DNA of 64,000 nt. It comes from an uncultured Lachnospiraceae bacterium (GTDB taxonomy: Bacteria; Bacillota; Clostridia; Lachnospirales; Lachnospiraceae). The notes below the pieces were generated by a model. The model did not search any database. It saw only the letters and a list, made by a program, of their open reading frames with translations, and was not told the DNA's origin. The translations under genes and the position numbers were made by a program. Below, piece by piece: positions 40,301 to 51,182 of this stretch; within the stretch, counting starts at the first letter, position 1; each line of letters begins with the position of its first letter. The stretch covers positions 1 through 64,000 of the forward strand of contig CANRJF010000001.1 in the NCBI GenBank assembly GCA_947630855.1, written 5' to 3'.

Positions 40301-40384
40301 ATGGGTTTCCTCCTTATGTTATTATATATTACTTCTTCACATGCGGATTTCAAAAAATAATTGAAATAAGAGTTATACTTTCTT

Positions 40385-40864
40385 TTATTTATGATACGGC
40401 TCCCCATGGATAATCCGGTAAGAACGGTAAATCTGCTCCAATAAAATTACCCGCATAAGCTGATGGGGAAATGTCATTTTGGAAAAGCTTAAGATTTCAT
40501 CCGCCCTTTTTAACACCTGGGCGGATAATCCCAGGGAACCGCCGATTATAAATGCAATATGGCCTTTTCCCATAATCCCCAAATGCTCTATGTGTCCGGC
40601 TAATTCCGGGGAATCCATCATATTCCCGTCAATGGCTAGGGCAATCACATACATATCATCCCCTATGAGCCTTAAAATTCTCTCCCCTTCCTTTTCTTTA
40701 ATCCGGTTTATTGCAGCCTCACCTGCCCCCTCCGGCGTCTTTTCGTCCGCGACTTCCATAATGTTAAGTTTACAGTAACGGCTTAAACGTTTCCCATATT
40801 CCGCTGCCGCCTTTTTAAAAAAATCTTCTTTTATTTTTCCTACACATATAATTGATATTTTCAT
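40385..40864 (-). CDS. rlmH: 23S rRNA (pseudouridine1915-N3)-methyltransferase RlmH
   Basis: FIIGGSLGLSAQVLKRADEILSFSKMTFPHQLMRVILLEQIYRSYRIIHGEPYHK. Confidence 0.97.
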   Translation of the reverse strand: MKISIICVGKIKEDFFKKAAAEYGKRLSRYCKLNIMEVADEKTPEGAGEAAINRIKEKEGERILRLIGDDMYVIALAIDGNMMDSPELAGHIEHLGIMGKGHIAFIIGGSLGLSAQVLKRADEILSFSKMTFPHQLMRVILLEQIYRSYRIIHGEPYHK

Positions 40865-40972
40865 AAGAGGATTATAACGTTATTCTGTTAAAAGGTCAAA
40901 CAATGTGTTATACTTAATCTGGTAACGTTTTATACGCTGCTTTCATCACATTAAATTTAGGAGGAAATACAT

Positions 40973-41545
40973 ATGGATATATTAAAGACAAGAATTCTTG
41001 CGGAAGGAGTGGCGGAAAGCGACAGCATTTTAAAGGTAGACAGCTTTTTAAACCATCAGGTAGACCCGGAGTTAATGGGGCAAATCGGGGATGAATTTGC
41101 CGCACATTTTTCAAAAGAAGGCATTACGAAGGTGGTAACTATTGAAAGTTCCGGCATTGCCCCGGCTTTAATGACCGCATCTTCCCTAAAAGTCCCCATG
41201 GTTATTTTGAAAAAAGAACCTTCCAAAGTTTTAAACCAAAATCTTTACCAGACCGTTGTGACTTCCTATACAAAAGGCATCAGCTATGAACTCACACTGG
41301 CGGGAAAATTCATAAATGAAAATGACCATGTGCTGATTATTGACGATTTTCTCGCCGACGGGGAGGCAGCTACCGGCGCCATCCGACTAATCAGGAAAGC
41401 CCATGCCACCATTGGGGGAATCGGGGTTCTCATTGAAAAATCCTTCCAGCCGGGAAGAAAGAAACTGGAAGAACAGGGATTTTCCGTTTATTCCCTGGCA
41501 AAAATTGAAAGCCTTGCAGACGGAAAAATCCGGTTTGCAGAATGA
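40973..41545 (+). CDS. xpt: xanthine phosphoribosyltransferase
   Basis: [49 protein letters not shown] ribosome-binding site. Confidence 0.95.
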   Translation: MDILKTRILAEGVAESDSILKVDSFLNHQVDPELMGQIGDEFAAHFSKEGITKVVTIESSGIAPALMTASSLKVPMVILKKEPSKVLNQNLYQTVVTSYTKGISYELTLAGKFINENDHVLIIDDFLADGEAATGAIRLIRKAHATIGGIGVLIEKSFQPGRKKLEEQGFSVYSLAKIESLADGKIRFAE

Positions 41546-41565
41546 AACCGGATTATCTGTTTTTT
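41527..41565. terminator. hairpin overlapping the stop codons of both convergent genes
   Basis: AATCCGGTTT (41527-41536) / AAACCGGATT (41545-41554), followed by a run of T. Confidence 0.85.
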
Positions 41566-42440
41566 TGAATGGTATACAATGCTTCTGCCACTTCACTGTA
41601 AAAACCCTTTGGGCTTTTGGCAACAGCCAGCACAAGGGTTTTTCCCTTTTTTAATATGATTTCTCCCTGGTAAAGTCTGCCGGATGCCACAGGGTCGCTG
41701 CCGTCGGTGGTGTAATATATATCATATCCATTGGAAGAGACAATTTCAATCCTGTCGCTGGCATATGTACCGGAATCCGGTTTAAATTCAGGCTTTTTAA
41801 CTGTATAGCTTTCAAAAAGTTCCTGCAATTCAATATTGTCTTCTACTTTCCTGCTAAGTTCCCGTATCTTATCATAATCCTCTTGGCTTTCGTATATATC
41901 AATTAATTTCTGGCAGGATTCTTTGTCATAACCGTTACGGGAAACTACCTGCTCTATTACGGAAGCCGCCTTATCTTCCTGCCCCATTTCCAGATAAATA
42001 TCTGCTATTTCATAGGGGGCATTAATATCCTCCGGCCTTAATTCCCAGGCGCGGCCATAATAATACAATGCATCTTCAAGCTGTTCCTCATCCTGGCATT
42101 CCGCCGCTAAATCGTATTGATAATCGTAACTGTTTTTCTGGTATTCTACTATTCTGTGGCTCACATAGAAAAGAACTACCACTGAAGCGAGAGATAAAAG
42201 TCCTACTAAAGCCCAGAGTATTCTATATTTAACTATTGTTTTTTTATCTTCCCCGGCATCCTTTTTGTCAAGTATTCTTTTTTTCTTATCTGTTGTACCG
42301 TTTACCCCCTTAGAGACAATATCACTTAACATATCATCTTCCAGGAAATTGTAATCCGGCACAAGCCGTACTTCCGCACCGCAGACACTGCAATATATTT
42401 TACCGGCAAGAATCGGGGCACCGCATTTTGAACATCTCAT
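41553..42440 (-). CDS. zinc-ribbon membrane protein with TPR-like repeats and C-terminal chitobiase/Ig-like domain
   Basis: MRCSKCGAPILAGKIYCSVCGAEV zinc ribbon, one TM, TPR-like helices, YDIYYTTDGSDPVASGRLYQGEIILKKGKTLVLAVAKSPKGFYSEVAEALY. Confidence 0.75.
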   Translation of the reverse strand: MRCSKCGAPILAGKIYCSVCGAEVRLVPDYNFLEDDMLSDIVSKGVNGTTDKKKRILDKKDAGEDKKTIVKYRILWALVGLLSLASVVVLFYVSHRIVEYQKNSYDYQYDLAAECQDEEQLEDALYYYGRAWELRPEDINAPYEIADIYLEMGQEDKAASVIEQVVSRNGYDKESCQKLIDIYESQEDYDKIRELSRKVEDNIELQELFESYTVKKPEFKPDSGTYASDRIEIVSSNGYDIYYTTDGSDPVASGRLYQGEIILKKGKTLVLAVAKSPKGFYSEVAEALYTIQKNR

Positions 42441-42486
42441 TTTATATTCCTAACTTATCCATTACAACAACAGCATCAACATCAAA

Positions 42487-43335
42487 TCAATCTTTCATTC
42501 CTGTCATAGCTTTCACGCAATTATACATCAGCATTGCAATGGTCATAGGCCCAACGCCTCCCGGCACCGGTGTAATCAAAGAAGCCTTCTTTTCCGCCTC
42601 ATCAAATTTTACATCCCCGGACAGTTTATTGTTCTCGTCCCTGTGAATACCCACATCAATTACCACTGCCCCTTCTTTAATATAATCCCCGGTGATAAAC
42701 TTATTTTTACCAATGGCTACAATTAAAATATCTGCCGTCTTACATATGTCCTGTAAATTTTTTGTATGGGAATGGGTTATGGTAACGGTTGCATTCTCAC
42801 GAAGCATTAAAAGCGCCATGGGTTTTCCCACAATATTGCTTCGCCCTACAATCACACAGTTTTTACCGTCTATATTTACATGGGAACGTTTTAACAGTTC
42901 TATAATCCCGGCGGGAGTACAGGATACAAACCCCGGCTGCCCGATAGTGAGAGAACCCACACTCTCCGGGTGAAAACCGTCCACATCCTTTTTCGGGGAA
43001 ATTCCGTTGATAATCGTTTTTTCATCAATATGGGAAGGCAGGGGAAGCTGCACTAAAATTCCGTTGACAGATGCATCCTCATTTAACTGCCCAATAAGCT
43101 TTAACAATTCTTCCTGGGTAGTTTCTGCCGGAAGTTCATAGGATTTTGATTTGATCCCAATATATTCACAGGCTTTTTTCTTATTCCTCACATACACACA
43201 GGATGCCGGGTCATCCCCCACCTGGACAACGGCAAGGCAGCCTTCGATTCCCTGGCTTTTAAGGCTTGCCACCTTTTCTTTCAATTCCTCTTTGATTTCT
43301 GCGGAAATTTTCTTTCCATCTATAATTTCTGCCAT
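42487..43335 (-). CDS. folD: bifunctional methylenetetrahydrofolate dehydrogenase/cyclohydrolase
   Basis: [31 protein letters not shown]. Likely start MAEIIDGKK with AGGAGG. Confidence 0.97.
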   Translation of the reverse strand: MAEIIDGKKISAEIKEELKEKVASLKSQGIEGCLAVVQVGDDPASCVYVRNKKKACEYIGIKSKSYELPAETTQEELLKLIGQLNEDASVNGILVQLPLPSHIDEKTIINGISPKKDVDGFHPESVGSLTIGQPGFVSCTPAGIIELLKRSHVNIDGKNCVIVGRSNIVGKPMALLMLRENATVTITHSHTKNLQDICKTADILIVAIGKNKFITGDYIKEGAVVIDVGIHRDENNKLSGDVKFDEAEKKASLITPVPGGVGPMTIAMLMYNCVKAMTGMKD

Positions 43336-43450
43336 GTTTCCTCCTTTTTTGTCCTGCTTTTTGGACATACAGGTATACCCGAAGGGTGTTTCCTCCTTTT
43401 TTGTCCTGTTTTTTGGACATACAGGTATACCCGAAGGGTGTCTCCTCCTT
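43336..43450 (-). repeat. 52-bp tandem repeat (about 2.2 copies) in folD leader
   Basis: Copies 43336-43387 and 43388-43439 differ at one position by eye; partial third copy from 43440. Each copy carries an AAGGAGG. Confidence 0.92.
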
Positions 43451-43461
43451 ATAACGGGTCT

Positions 43462-45132
43462 TTAAAACAACCCTGTAATTTTGCCCTTATCGTCCACATC
43501 AATTCCGTTTGCCGCCGGAACCTTTGGCAGTCCCGGCATTGTCATAATGGCGCCTAATACCGCCACTACAAAACCTGCTCCGGCAGACACATAAACTTCC
43601 CTTACATTCACGGTAAAATCCGTGGGCCTTCCCAGTTTTGTCTGGTCATCCGACAGGGAATACTGGGTTTTTGCCATGCACACAGGAAAATGTCCCATGC
43701 CAAGCTCCGTAATCCTTTTTAATTCCTTTTCCGCCGCCGGAGAATATGTGACATCTTTTGCACCGTAAATTTCTTTTGCAATGGTTTCAATTTTCTTATT
43801 CAGTTCCATATCATCAGGATAGAGCACTTTAAAATCACTTTTTTTATTCTCTAAGGTTTCCAAAACTTTTTCGGCTAAGGCAATTCCACCTTTTCCCCCT
43901 TTTTCCCAGACTTCTGATAAGGCAAATTCACACCCTTTTTCCTTGCAGAAATTTTCCACGTAATCCGTTTCTGCCTTTGTGTCTGTCACAAAGGAATTTA
44001 AGGTAACTACCACCGGAACACCGTATTTTTGCAGATTTTCAATATGTTTTTCCAGGTTTACAATACCCTTCTTTAAGGCATCCAAATTTTCGGCAGGAAG
44101 GTCTGCTTTTTTCACGCCCCCATTGTATTTTAAGGCGCGGACGGTGGCTACCAGCACAACGCAGTCAGGATGCAGACCGGCTTTCCGGCATTTGATATCA
44201 AAAAACTTTTCTGCCCCAAGGTCGGCGCCGAATCCGGCTTCCGTCACCACAATATCTGCCAGTTTCAATGCTGCCTTTGTAGCTTTTACACTGTTGCAGC
44301 CGTGGGCAATATTGGCAAAAGGCCCGCCATGCACAATGGCCGGGGTATGCTCTAATGTCTGAATCAAATTAGGTTTTAAGGCATCCTTAAGAAGGGCAGC
44401 CATGGCTCCGGTAGCTTTTAAATCTTCTGCCGTAACAGGTTTCCCCTCAAATGTATAGGCAACAATAATGTCAGAAAGGCGTTTCTTTAAGTCTTTCATA
44501 TTATCTGCCAGACAGAGAATTGCCATAATCTCGGAAGCCACCGTGATAACAAAACTCTCTTCCCTTACCATCCCGTCGGTTTTGCTCCCTAAGCCCACTA
44601 CCGTATTTCTGAGAACCCTGTCATTCATATCCAGACAGCGTTTCCATACAATCTGCCTCGGGTCAATGCCAAGTTCATTTCCCTGCTGAATATGATTATC
44701 CAAAAGGGCTGCCAGCAGGTTATTTGCAGAGGTAATGGCATGGAAATCCCCTGTAAAATGTAAATTTAAATCTTCCATGGGAACTACCTGGGCATATCCT
44801 CCTCCCGCGGCCCCGCCTTTTACGCCAAAGCATGGGCCTAGGGAAGGTTCTCTTAAAGCTAAAATAGCTTTTTTGTTTAAACATCCAAATGCTTCACCTA
44901 AACCTATACTGGTGGTTGTCTTTCCCTCCCCCGCAGGCGTAGGGTTAATGGCTGTCACCAGCACAAGTTTTCCATCCTTATTATTTTTGATACGCTCTAA
45001 CAGTTCATCGGATAATTTGGCTTTGTATTTCCCGTAAAATTCCAATTCATCCGGGGCAATATCCAGTTTTGCCGCAACTTCTTCAATGGGAATCATGGCT
45101 GCATTTTGTGCGATTTCAATATCTGTTTTCAT
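43462..45132 (-). CDS. fhs: formate-tetrahydrofolate ligase
   Basis: [63 protein letters not shown]. Confidence 0.97.
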   Translation of the reverse strand: MKTDIEIAQNAAMIPIEEVAAKLDIAPDELEFYGKYKAKLSDELLERIKNNKDGKLVLVTAINPTPAGEGKTTTSIGLGEAFGCLNKKAILALREPSLGPCFGVKGGAAGGGYAQVVPMEDLNLHFTGDFHAITSANNLLAALLDNHIQQGNELGIDPRQIVWKRCLDMNDRVLRNTVVGLGSKTDGMVREESFVITVASEIMAILCLADNMKDLKKRLSDIIVAYTFEGKPVTAEDLKATGAMAALLKDALKPNLIQTLEHTPAIVHGGPFANIAHGCNSVKATKAALKLADIVVTEAGFGADLGAEKFFDIKCRKAGLHPDCVVLVATVRALKYNGGVKKADLPAENLDALKKGIVNLEKHIENLQKYGVPVVVTLNSFVTDTKAETDYVENFCKEKGCEFALSEVWEKGGKGGIALAEKVLETLENKKSDFKVLYPDDMELNKKIETIAKEIYGAKDVTYSPAAEKELKRITELGMGHFPVCMAKTQYSLSDDQTKLGRPTDFTVNVREVYVSAGAGFVVAVLGAIMTMPGLPKVPAANGIDVDDKGKITGLF

Positions 45133-45183
45133 ATGCCTGTATCCTCCTTCTTAAAAAAGAGTATTTGTTTTGTTCCCTCACAG

Positions 45184-47961
45184 TTATACATACTCTTCTA
45201 TATACTGTTCAAATTCCTCCGGGGACATAAGTATCTTTCTTGGCTTTGTGCCTTCTTCCGGCCCAACAAGACCGGCTTCCTCCAACTGGTCCATAATCCG
45301 TGCCGCCCGGTTAAATCCCACTTTAAATTTCCTCTGTATAGAGCCGATGGAACCTTTTTCGCTCTCAATTAAAAATTTCCCCACTTCCGTAAACAGTACA
45401 TCCCTGTCATCACCGTTATTTCCGCCGCCGTCAGAAATGGACATGGATATATTCTGGGACTGCTCCACGCTTTCCTGAATATGGGCGCTGTAATTTGCCC
45501 CGCCGTTTTCATTTTTGATAAAGTCCACGACGGCGCTCACCTCGTCATCACTGACAAACGCTCCCTGTACCCTTAAGGGTTTCTGGTAATTCTGCGGGAA
45601 AAACAGCATATCTCCTTTTCCTAAAAGTTTTTCCGCACCAACCATATCCAGTATGGTTCTAGAATCCACCCCGGAAGTTACTGCAAAAGCAATACGGCTT
45701 GGCATGTTTGCCTTAATCAGTCCGGTAATAACATTTACGGAGGGTCTTTGGGTGGCTATGATAAGATGGATGCCTGCCGCCCTGGCAAGCTGTGCCAGAC
45801 GGCAGATGGATGTCTCCACTTCATTGCTTGCCACCATCATCAAATCCGCCAGCTCATCTACAATAATCACAATCTGAGGCATTTTCTTTGGCTTATTTTC
45901 ATCCGGTATATCTTTTATCGATTCCACCTTGGCATTGTAGCCTTTAATTTCCCGGACTCCGTATTCCGCAAATTTTTTATATCTGTCATCCATTTCCGCC
46001 ACTGCCCAGTTCAGCGCACCGGCAGCCTTTTTCGGGTCTGTGACAACGGGAATCATCAAATGAGGAATGCCGTTATATACACTAAGTTCCACCACTTTAG
46101 GGTCTACCATAATGAGTTTTACATCATCCGGATGGGCCTTGTAAAGAATACTCATAATAATGGTATTGATACAAACGGATTTACCGGAACCGGTGGCACC
46201 GGCAATAAGCACATGGGGCATCTTGGCAATATCAGAGACAATGACTTTTCCCGCGATATCTTTTCCCGCCGCAAATGCAATATTGGAAGTGTTTTTCTGA
46301 AACTCCTGGGATTCTACCAAATCACGGAACATAACCGGTACGGTTTCTTTGTTGGGAATCTCAATGCCTATGGCTGCTTTTCCGGGGATGGGAGCCTCCA
46401 TACGGATATCCGCAGCCGCAAGATTTAATTTAATATCATCCGTCAGGTTTACAATCTTGCTGACTTTTACCCCCATTTCCGGCTGGATTTCATAGCGGGT
46501 AACGGAAGGGCCGCTGCTCACATTGGAAATCGTAACGTTTACGCCGAAATTTTTAAGGGTCTGCTGTAATTTGTTGGCAGTTTCCATAAGATGTATCTTG
46601 GAATCTCCCATAGTCTTTTTGCCCCCGGATTTTAACAGTTTTACAGGCGGGAATACATATTCTTTTACCTGTACTTCTTCCACTGCCGCGTCCATCTGTT
46701 TTGCAATCGCAGCATTTTCTTCTTCTGTGTTCTTTTCCGCTTTCTGAGGCGTATTATCTGCCCCGGAATGATTTTCCGTCACGGGTTTTACCTGGGACTT
46801 GGCAGAAAACACCTCTGTCGCATCAAATTTCGTGGGCGCGGTAAATTCCTCTGCCGCATCAAATTCCGTGGGCGCGGTAAATTCCTCTGCCACATCAAAT
46901 TCCGCCGCCATGGTAAATTCCGACTCCGGCTGCATTTCGGCTGCCGGCTCCGTCATCTGTGCCACATCTGCCAAAAGTTCCTCCAACATGGCTGCATCAT
47001 TATATTCCGGCACAGAAGTTTCACCGGATGCCAAAGGCTCTTCCCCGGGGAAAACATTTGAAGGTTCCGATGCAAATATTTTTTCCGTCACAGGCTCCGG
47101 GAAAACCGGTTCTGCAAAAGCCGGCTCCGGCACATTGGGCTTAGAATCAGAAGAAATATCTTCTAACGGAATATCTTCTAAAGTAATTTCACTGATCTCA
47201 TCATTCCTTTTTCGTTTGGGCTTGCAGACAACGGTATCAATTGCCACGCCTTCCACACGTTTCTCCATACGCTTTAACTGCCGCTGCTTTTCATTCTCCT
47301 CTTCCCTTGCCTCACGGGCTTCCCTGCGCCTTGCCTGGTTATCATGGTAGCGGATGGCATCTTCCTTTGCGGATTCGTACATTTTCTGCCCGCCCCGCTT
47401 CATGCCGGAAAAAATAGAACGTTCCGTAATTAACACCACGGAAATAATCATCACTGCAATACTGATTACAAAAGAGCCGAAAGTCCCGAAATTCGGGGCA
47501 CAGAGCCATACAAAAATACCTCCTAATGCCCCACCGCCCTTTTTAAAAGCAGCGCCATATGTATATGCATTTTTAATGATTTCGGAACTTTCCGTCCCCT
47601 GTTTCTCAATTAAAAGCTGGGCAAACATGCACAGAGAAAAAAATAACAAAATACATGCCACAAATTTAAAAATAGCAAAATGGTTATTTTTATTGGAAAT
47701 AATAAAACATGCCCCTACAAATAACAGAATGGGAAATATGTATGCTAAAAATCCAAACAAGCCGAAAATTAAGGAACTTGCCGCGTTTCCCACTTTGCCC
47801 CCGATGCCGAAATTGCTGATAAACAGCAAAATGGAAACTGCAAGAAGTATCCATAAGATTATTTCGCTCTCAAAAGTCAATTCCTGTGTCTTTTTACTGT
47901 TTTTCTTTCTGGATGATGTTTTTCTCCGGTTTGTCTGAGTTTTCTTCCTCTCAGATGCCAT
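45184..47961 (-). CDS. ftsK: DNA translocase FtsK/SpoIIIE
   Basis: N-terminal TM helices, acidic linker, [21 protein letters not shown]-terminal winged-helix gamma domain. Confidence 0.95.
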   Translation of the reverse strand: MASERKKTQTNRRKTSSRKKNSKKTQELTFESEIILWILLAVSILLFISNFGIGGKVGNAASSLIFGLFGFLAYIFPILLFVGACFIISNKNNHFAIFKFVACILLFFSLCMFAQLLIEKQGTESSEIIKNAYTYGAAFKKGGGALGGIFVWLCAPNFGTFGSFVISIAVMIISVVLITERSIFSGMKRGGQKMYESAKEDAIRYHDNQARRREAREAREEENEKQRQLKRMEKRVEGVAIDTVVCKPKRKRNDEISEITLEDIPLEDISSDSKPNVPEPAFAEPVFPEPVTEKIFASEPSNVFPGEEPLASGETSVPEYNDAAMLEELLADVAQMTEPAAEMQPESEFTMAAEFDVAEEFTAPTEFDAAEEFTAPTKFDATEVFSAKSQVKPVTENHSGADNTPQKAEKNTEEENAAIAKQMDAAVEEVQVKEYVFPPVKLLKSGGKKTMGDSKIHLMETANKLQQTLKNFGVNVTISNVSSGPSVTRYEIQPEMGVKVSKIVNLTDDIKLNLAAADIRMEAPIPGKAAIGIEIPNKETVPVMFRDLVESQEFQKNTSNIAFAAGKDIAGKVIVSDIAKMPHVLIAGATGSGKSVCINTIIMSILYKAHPDDVKLIMVDPKVVELSVYNGIPHLMIPVVTDPKKAAGALNWAVAEMDDRYKKFAEYGVREIKGYNAKVESIKDIPDENKPKKMPQIVIIVDELADLMMVASNEVETSICRLAQLARAAGIHLIIATQRPSVNVITGLIKANMPSRIAFAVTSGVDSRTILDMVGAEKLLGKGDMLFFPQNYQKPLRVQGAFVSDDEVSAVVDFIKNENGGANYSAHIQESVEQSQNISMSISDGGGNNGDDRDVLFTEVGKFLIESEKGSIGSIQRKFKVGFNRAARIMDQLEEAGLVGPEEGTKPRKILMSPEEFEQYIEEYV
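46812..46920 (-). repeat. 36-bp in-frame tandem repeat inside ftsK linker
   Basis: Encodes [12 protein letters not shown] / [12 protein letters not shown] / [12 protein letters not shown]. Confidence 0.8.
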
Positions 47962-47985
47962 AACTTTTCCACTGCTCCTTGTCTT

Positions 47986-48864
47986 TTATAGTGTATAAAA
48001 ATATCCGCCGATTGAAATCAATCCCACAATCAGGCAATACACTGCAAAAATCGTAAATTTCTTATTGCGCACTACTACAAGCATGGTTTTAATACAGATA
48101 TATCCTACTACCGCCGCGCACAACACTCCGGCAGCATAACTTCCCGCTTCCACAGGCGTAATATTAAGCCCCGCAATATCTTTGACTTCTAAAATTACTG
48201 CCCCAAGCACTGCGGGAATAGACATAATAAAAGAATATTTCACCGCAAATTTACGGTTAAATCCGCTTAATAAACATGCGGTAATGGTGGTTCCTGAGCG
48301 GGACAGCCCGGGCAGGGTTGCAAATCCCTGACAGATGCCGATAAAAAACGCGTTGGAGTATGTGACATTTTTTGGCGTCTTTTTCCCGTCTTTTGCCCTG
48401 TCTGAAATAAACAGCAATACGGAAGTAATCACCAGGCAGATTCCCGGCACCAACAAAGTTGTTGCGGCGGCTTCCACCACATTTGCCCCCACAACCCCAA
48501 TGATTCCTGTGGGAATTGTGGACACAATCACCAGCATTACAAACTTACGGTAAGAAGAATCCACCAGCTTGTAGTAAGGATTATCTGACCTGTGAATCAC
48601 GTTTCCCACAAAAATACCTATGTTTTTAAAGAAATCAACAATCAAATCCACGCCTTCTTTAAACATCTCAAAGATATCCTTGTAAAAAGCGACAAAAATT
48701 GCGGCTAAAGTACCAAGATGCAGCAGGACATCAAACAAAATCCCCGTATCCGTCTCCACATGGAACAAAATTTTGAATAAAGCCAGATGCCCGGAACTGC
48801 TCACCGGAAGAAATTCTGTCAACCCCTGGATAATTCCCATTATAATCGCTTGTAAAAATGACAT
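47986..48864 (-). CDS. uppP: undecaprenyl-diphosphatase
   Basis: GIIQGLTEFLPVSSSGHLAL and FATLPGLSRSGTTI motifs. Confidence 0.96.
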   Translation of the reverse strand: MSFLQAIIMGIIQGLTEFLPVSSSGHLALFKILFHVETDTGILFDVLLHLGTLAAIFVAFYKDIFEMFKEGVDLIVDFFKNIGIFVGNVIHRSDNPYYKLVDSSYRKFVMLVIVSTIPTGIIGVVGANVVEAAATTLLVPGICLVITSVLLFISDRAKDGKKTPKNVTYSNAFFIGICQGFATLPGLSRSGTTITACLLSGFNRKFAVKYSFIMSIPAVLGAVILEVKDIAGLNITPVEAGSYAAGVLCAAVVGYICIKTMLVVVRNKKFTIFAVYCLIVGLISIGGYFYTL

Positions 48865-48961
48865 AATCTACCTCCTGAATATAAAATTCAATCACTTCTT
48901 AGTCTAGCATATTTCAGTCGGATTGTCATTATCTGGTTTTTAATTATTTTTTTTAATTTTT

Positions 48962-49627
48962 TTATTTTGAAGCATCAATCAGCTCGTGTATTTTGGATAC
49001 AGCCTCCCTGATGCCCCCTACCTGGTTAATCAGGCCCTCTTTTACCGCGTCTTCCCCCACCAATATGGTTCCTAAATCCTTGGAGAGCATATCGGTATTC
49101 ATCATCATCTGTTCCAACTGCTCTAATCTTGCATTGGAATGGCGCTCTATAAAGGTTAAAATCCGATCCTGCATCTGTTTAAAATAGTCATAGGTCTGTT
49201 TTGCCCCAATCACCGTGCCGCTCATACGCACAGGATGGATTACCATGGTGCCGGAAGGGACAATAAAGGAGTAATCCGTAGACACTGCCAGGGGTACGCC
49301 GATGGAATGGGAACCGCCTAAAACCAAGGACACAGAGGGCTTACTGATACTTGATACCATCTCTGCTATGGCAAGGCCGCTCTCCACGTCTCCGCCTACC
49401 GTATTTAAAATCAGAAGCAGCCCGTCCACGTCTTCACTGTCTTCAATGACTGCAAGCTGAGGCAGTACATGTTCATATTTTGTTGTTTTCGTGGTGCTTG
49501 GCAGACATTCATGGCCTTCGATTTCACCGATAACGCTTAGTAGATGAATATGATGATTTCTTTTGGGGTTGTCTAACACTGCCTGTCCATATTCTTTTAT
49601 TGTATCTGCTTTATTTGTTTCGCTCAT
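48962..49627 (-). CDS. ClpP-like serine protease (TepA-like)
   Basis: ILNTVGGDVESGLAIAEMVSS, VLGGSHSIGVPLA; next to ftsK/spoIIIE as in Bacillus. Likely start MSETNKADT. Confidence 0.88.
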   Translation of the reverse strand: MSETNKADTIKEYGQAVLDNPKRNHHIHLLSVIGEIEGHECLPSTTKTTKYEHVLPQLAVIEDSEDVDGLLLILNTVGGDVESGLAIAEMVSSISKPSVSLVLGGSHSIGVPLAVSTDYSFIVPSGTMVIHPVRMSGTVIGAKQTYDYFKQMQDRILTFIERHSNARLEQLEQMMMNTDMLSKDLGTILVGEDAVKEGLINQVGGIREAVSKIHELIDASK

Positions 49628-49650
49628 AATTACCTCCGGAATATACATGA

Positions 49651-49676
49651 AAAGAGGGTGTTTTACCACCCTCTCC
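49651..49676 (-). terminator. hairpin between glgA and ClpP-like gene
   Basis: AGAGGGTG / CACCCTCT inverted repeat followed by TTTTC on the minus strand. Confidence 0.65.
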
Positions 49677-49705
49677 ATTTTTTTATAGTATATCCCGGTT
49701 TCCTG

Positions 49706-51157
49706 TTAATATCCTAAGAGGTAATTATACAAATTCTGGTATTTTTCTTTGGAAGCCTTCCAGGAATAATCCATTCCCATTCCTCTCTCTACCATCTGGT
49801 TCCACTGGCGTTTCCTGTCAAAATAAATATGTTTGGAATAATTGACAGTAGCTAACATTTCATCTGCATTATAATTGCGGAATGAGAAGCCTTCTCCCGT
49901 ATTCTCATACTCGTTAAAGGCGTCCACCGTATCTTTTAACCCTCCTGTCTCACGGACAATGGGCACTGTTCCGTAACGGTAGGAAATCAACTGTGTCAAT
50001 CCGCATGGTTCAAAGCGGGAGGGCATTAAGAATGCATCTGCAGCCGCATATAATTTATGTGCCAAATCATCGGAATAACAAATATTGGCGGAAATCCTGT
50101 CAGGATATTTCCATGCATAGTGGCGGAACATGTTTTCATATTTCACGTCACCTGTTCCGATAATCACAAACTGGGTGTAATCGTCTGCAATGTAATCCAT
50201 CATGTAGCTGATTAAGTCTAATCCCTTTTGGTCCGTAAGCCTGGAAATAAGGCCAATCATATACTTCTTCTTATCCACAGCCAGACCTAATTCCTGCTGA
50301 ATCTTTACCTTATTCTGTGCCTTTTTCTGGCGGAAAGATTCTGAATCATATGTGGCATAAATCTTAGGGTCTGTGGCAGGATTGTAAACATCATAATCAA
50401 TGCCATTTACAATTCCCTGCATATCATAATGCCTTGCGGCAAGAAGGCCGTTTAACCCTTCCCCGTATTCCGGCGTCTGAATCTCGTTGGCATAGGAATT
50501 ACTTACAGTTGTAATGTAATCCGCATAGACAAGGCCGCCTTTTAACATATTGGCATCCTTTTTAAACTCTAATTTATCAGGAGTAAAAAGGTGTGCCCCG
50601 AATCCGGTGAGCCCTCTCATAGTCTGAATATCCCACACTCCCTGGAACTGCAGGTTGTGGATGGTGATAATTGTCTTAATATTCCAGTAGAAAGAATCTG
50701 CGCTGAACTCATTTTTTAAATATACCGGGATAAAACCTGTCTCCCAGTCATGACAGTGAATTAAATCCGGCCGGAAATCAATAGCCTTTAAAATAGATAA
50801 TACGGCTTTGTCAAAGAAACAGAATTTTTCGATATCATAACGGATATTCCCATAAATCTGGAAACAGTTAAAATATTCCTGATTATCAATGAAATAATAG
50901 GTAATGCCATCCAGTACATACTTAAAGATACCAACATATTTCCTGGGGATATAACTTCCCGTTCCCATGTAGAAATTGGTGATATACTCAAAGTTGTTCC
51001 TGAAATGCTCCGGTATGCAGCTATACATGGGCAGTACAACCCGTACATCCCATTCGTCTTTGGAAAACTCCTTTGGCAATGCGCCACATACATCGGCAAG
51101 CCCGCCTGTTTTAATGAACGGAACGCACTCTGACGTGGCAAAAAGTATTTTTTTCAT
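49706..51157 (-). CDS. glgA: glycogen synthase
   Basis: MKKILFATSECVPFIKTGGLADVCGALP, LIHCHDWETGFIPVYL, MPSRFEPCGLTQLISYRYGTVPIVRETGGL. Confidence 0.96.
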   Translation of the reverse strand: MKKILFATSECVPFIKTGGLADVCGALPKEFSKDEWDVRVVLPMYSCIPEHFRNNFEYITNFYMGTGSYIPRKYVGIFKYVLDGITYYFIDNQEYFNCFQIYGNIRYDIEKFCFFDKAVLSILKAIDFRPDLIHCHDWETGFIPVYLKNEFSADSFYWNIKTIITIHNLQFQGVWDIQTMRGLTGFGAHLFTPDKLEFKKDANMLKGGLVYADYITTVSNSYANEIQTPEYGEGLNGLLAARHYDMQGIVNGIDYDVYNPATDPKIYATYDSESFRQKKAQNKVKIQQELGLAVDKKKYMIGLISRLTDQKGLDLISYMMDYIADDYTQFVIIGTGDVKYENMFRHYAWKYPDRISANICYSDDLAHKLYAAADAFLMPSRFEPCGLTQLISYRYGTVPIVRETGGLKDTVDAFNEYENTGEGFSFRNYNADEMLATVNYSKHIYFDRKRQWNQMVERGMGMDYSWKASKEKYQNLYNYLLGY

Positions 51158-51182
51158 TTCTTTACCCTCCTATGAGATTTTC

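Noticed and set aside
43151-43465. 104-aa plus-strand ORF with repeated GHTGIPEGC-like segment
   Set aside because: It is antisense to folD and the folD leader; the repetition is only the 52-bp tandem repeat read through.
46768-47350. Plus-strand repetitive ORFs ([13 protein letters not shown]...; [12 protein letters not shown]...)
   Set aside because: Antisense readings of the ftsK repeat linker, with no independent coding evidence.
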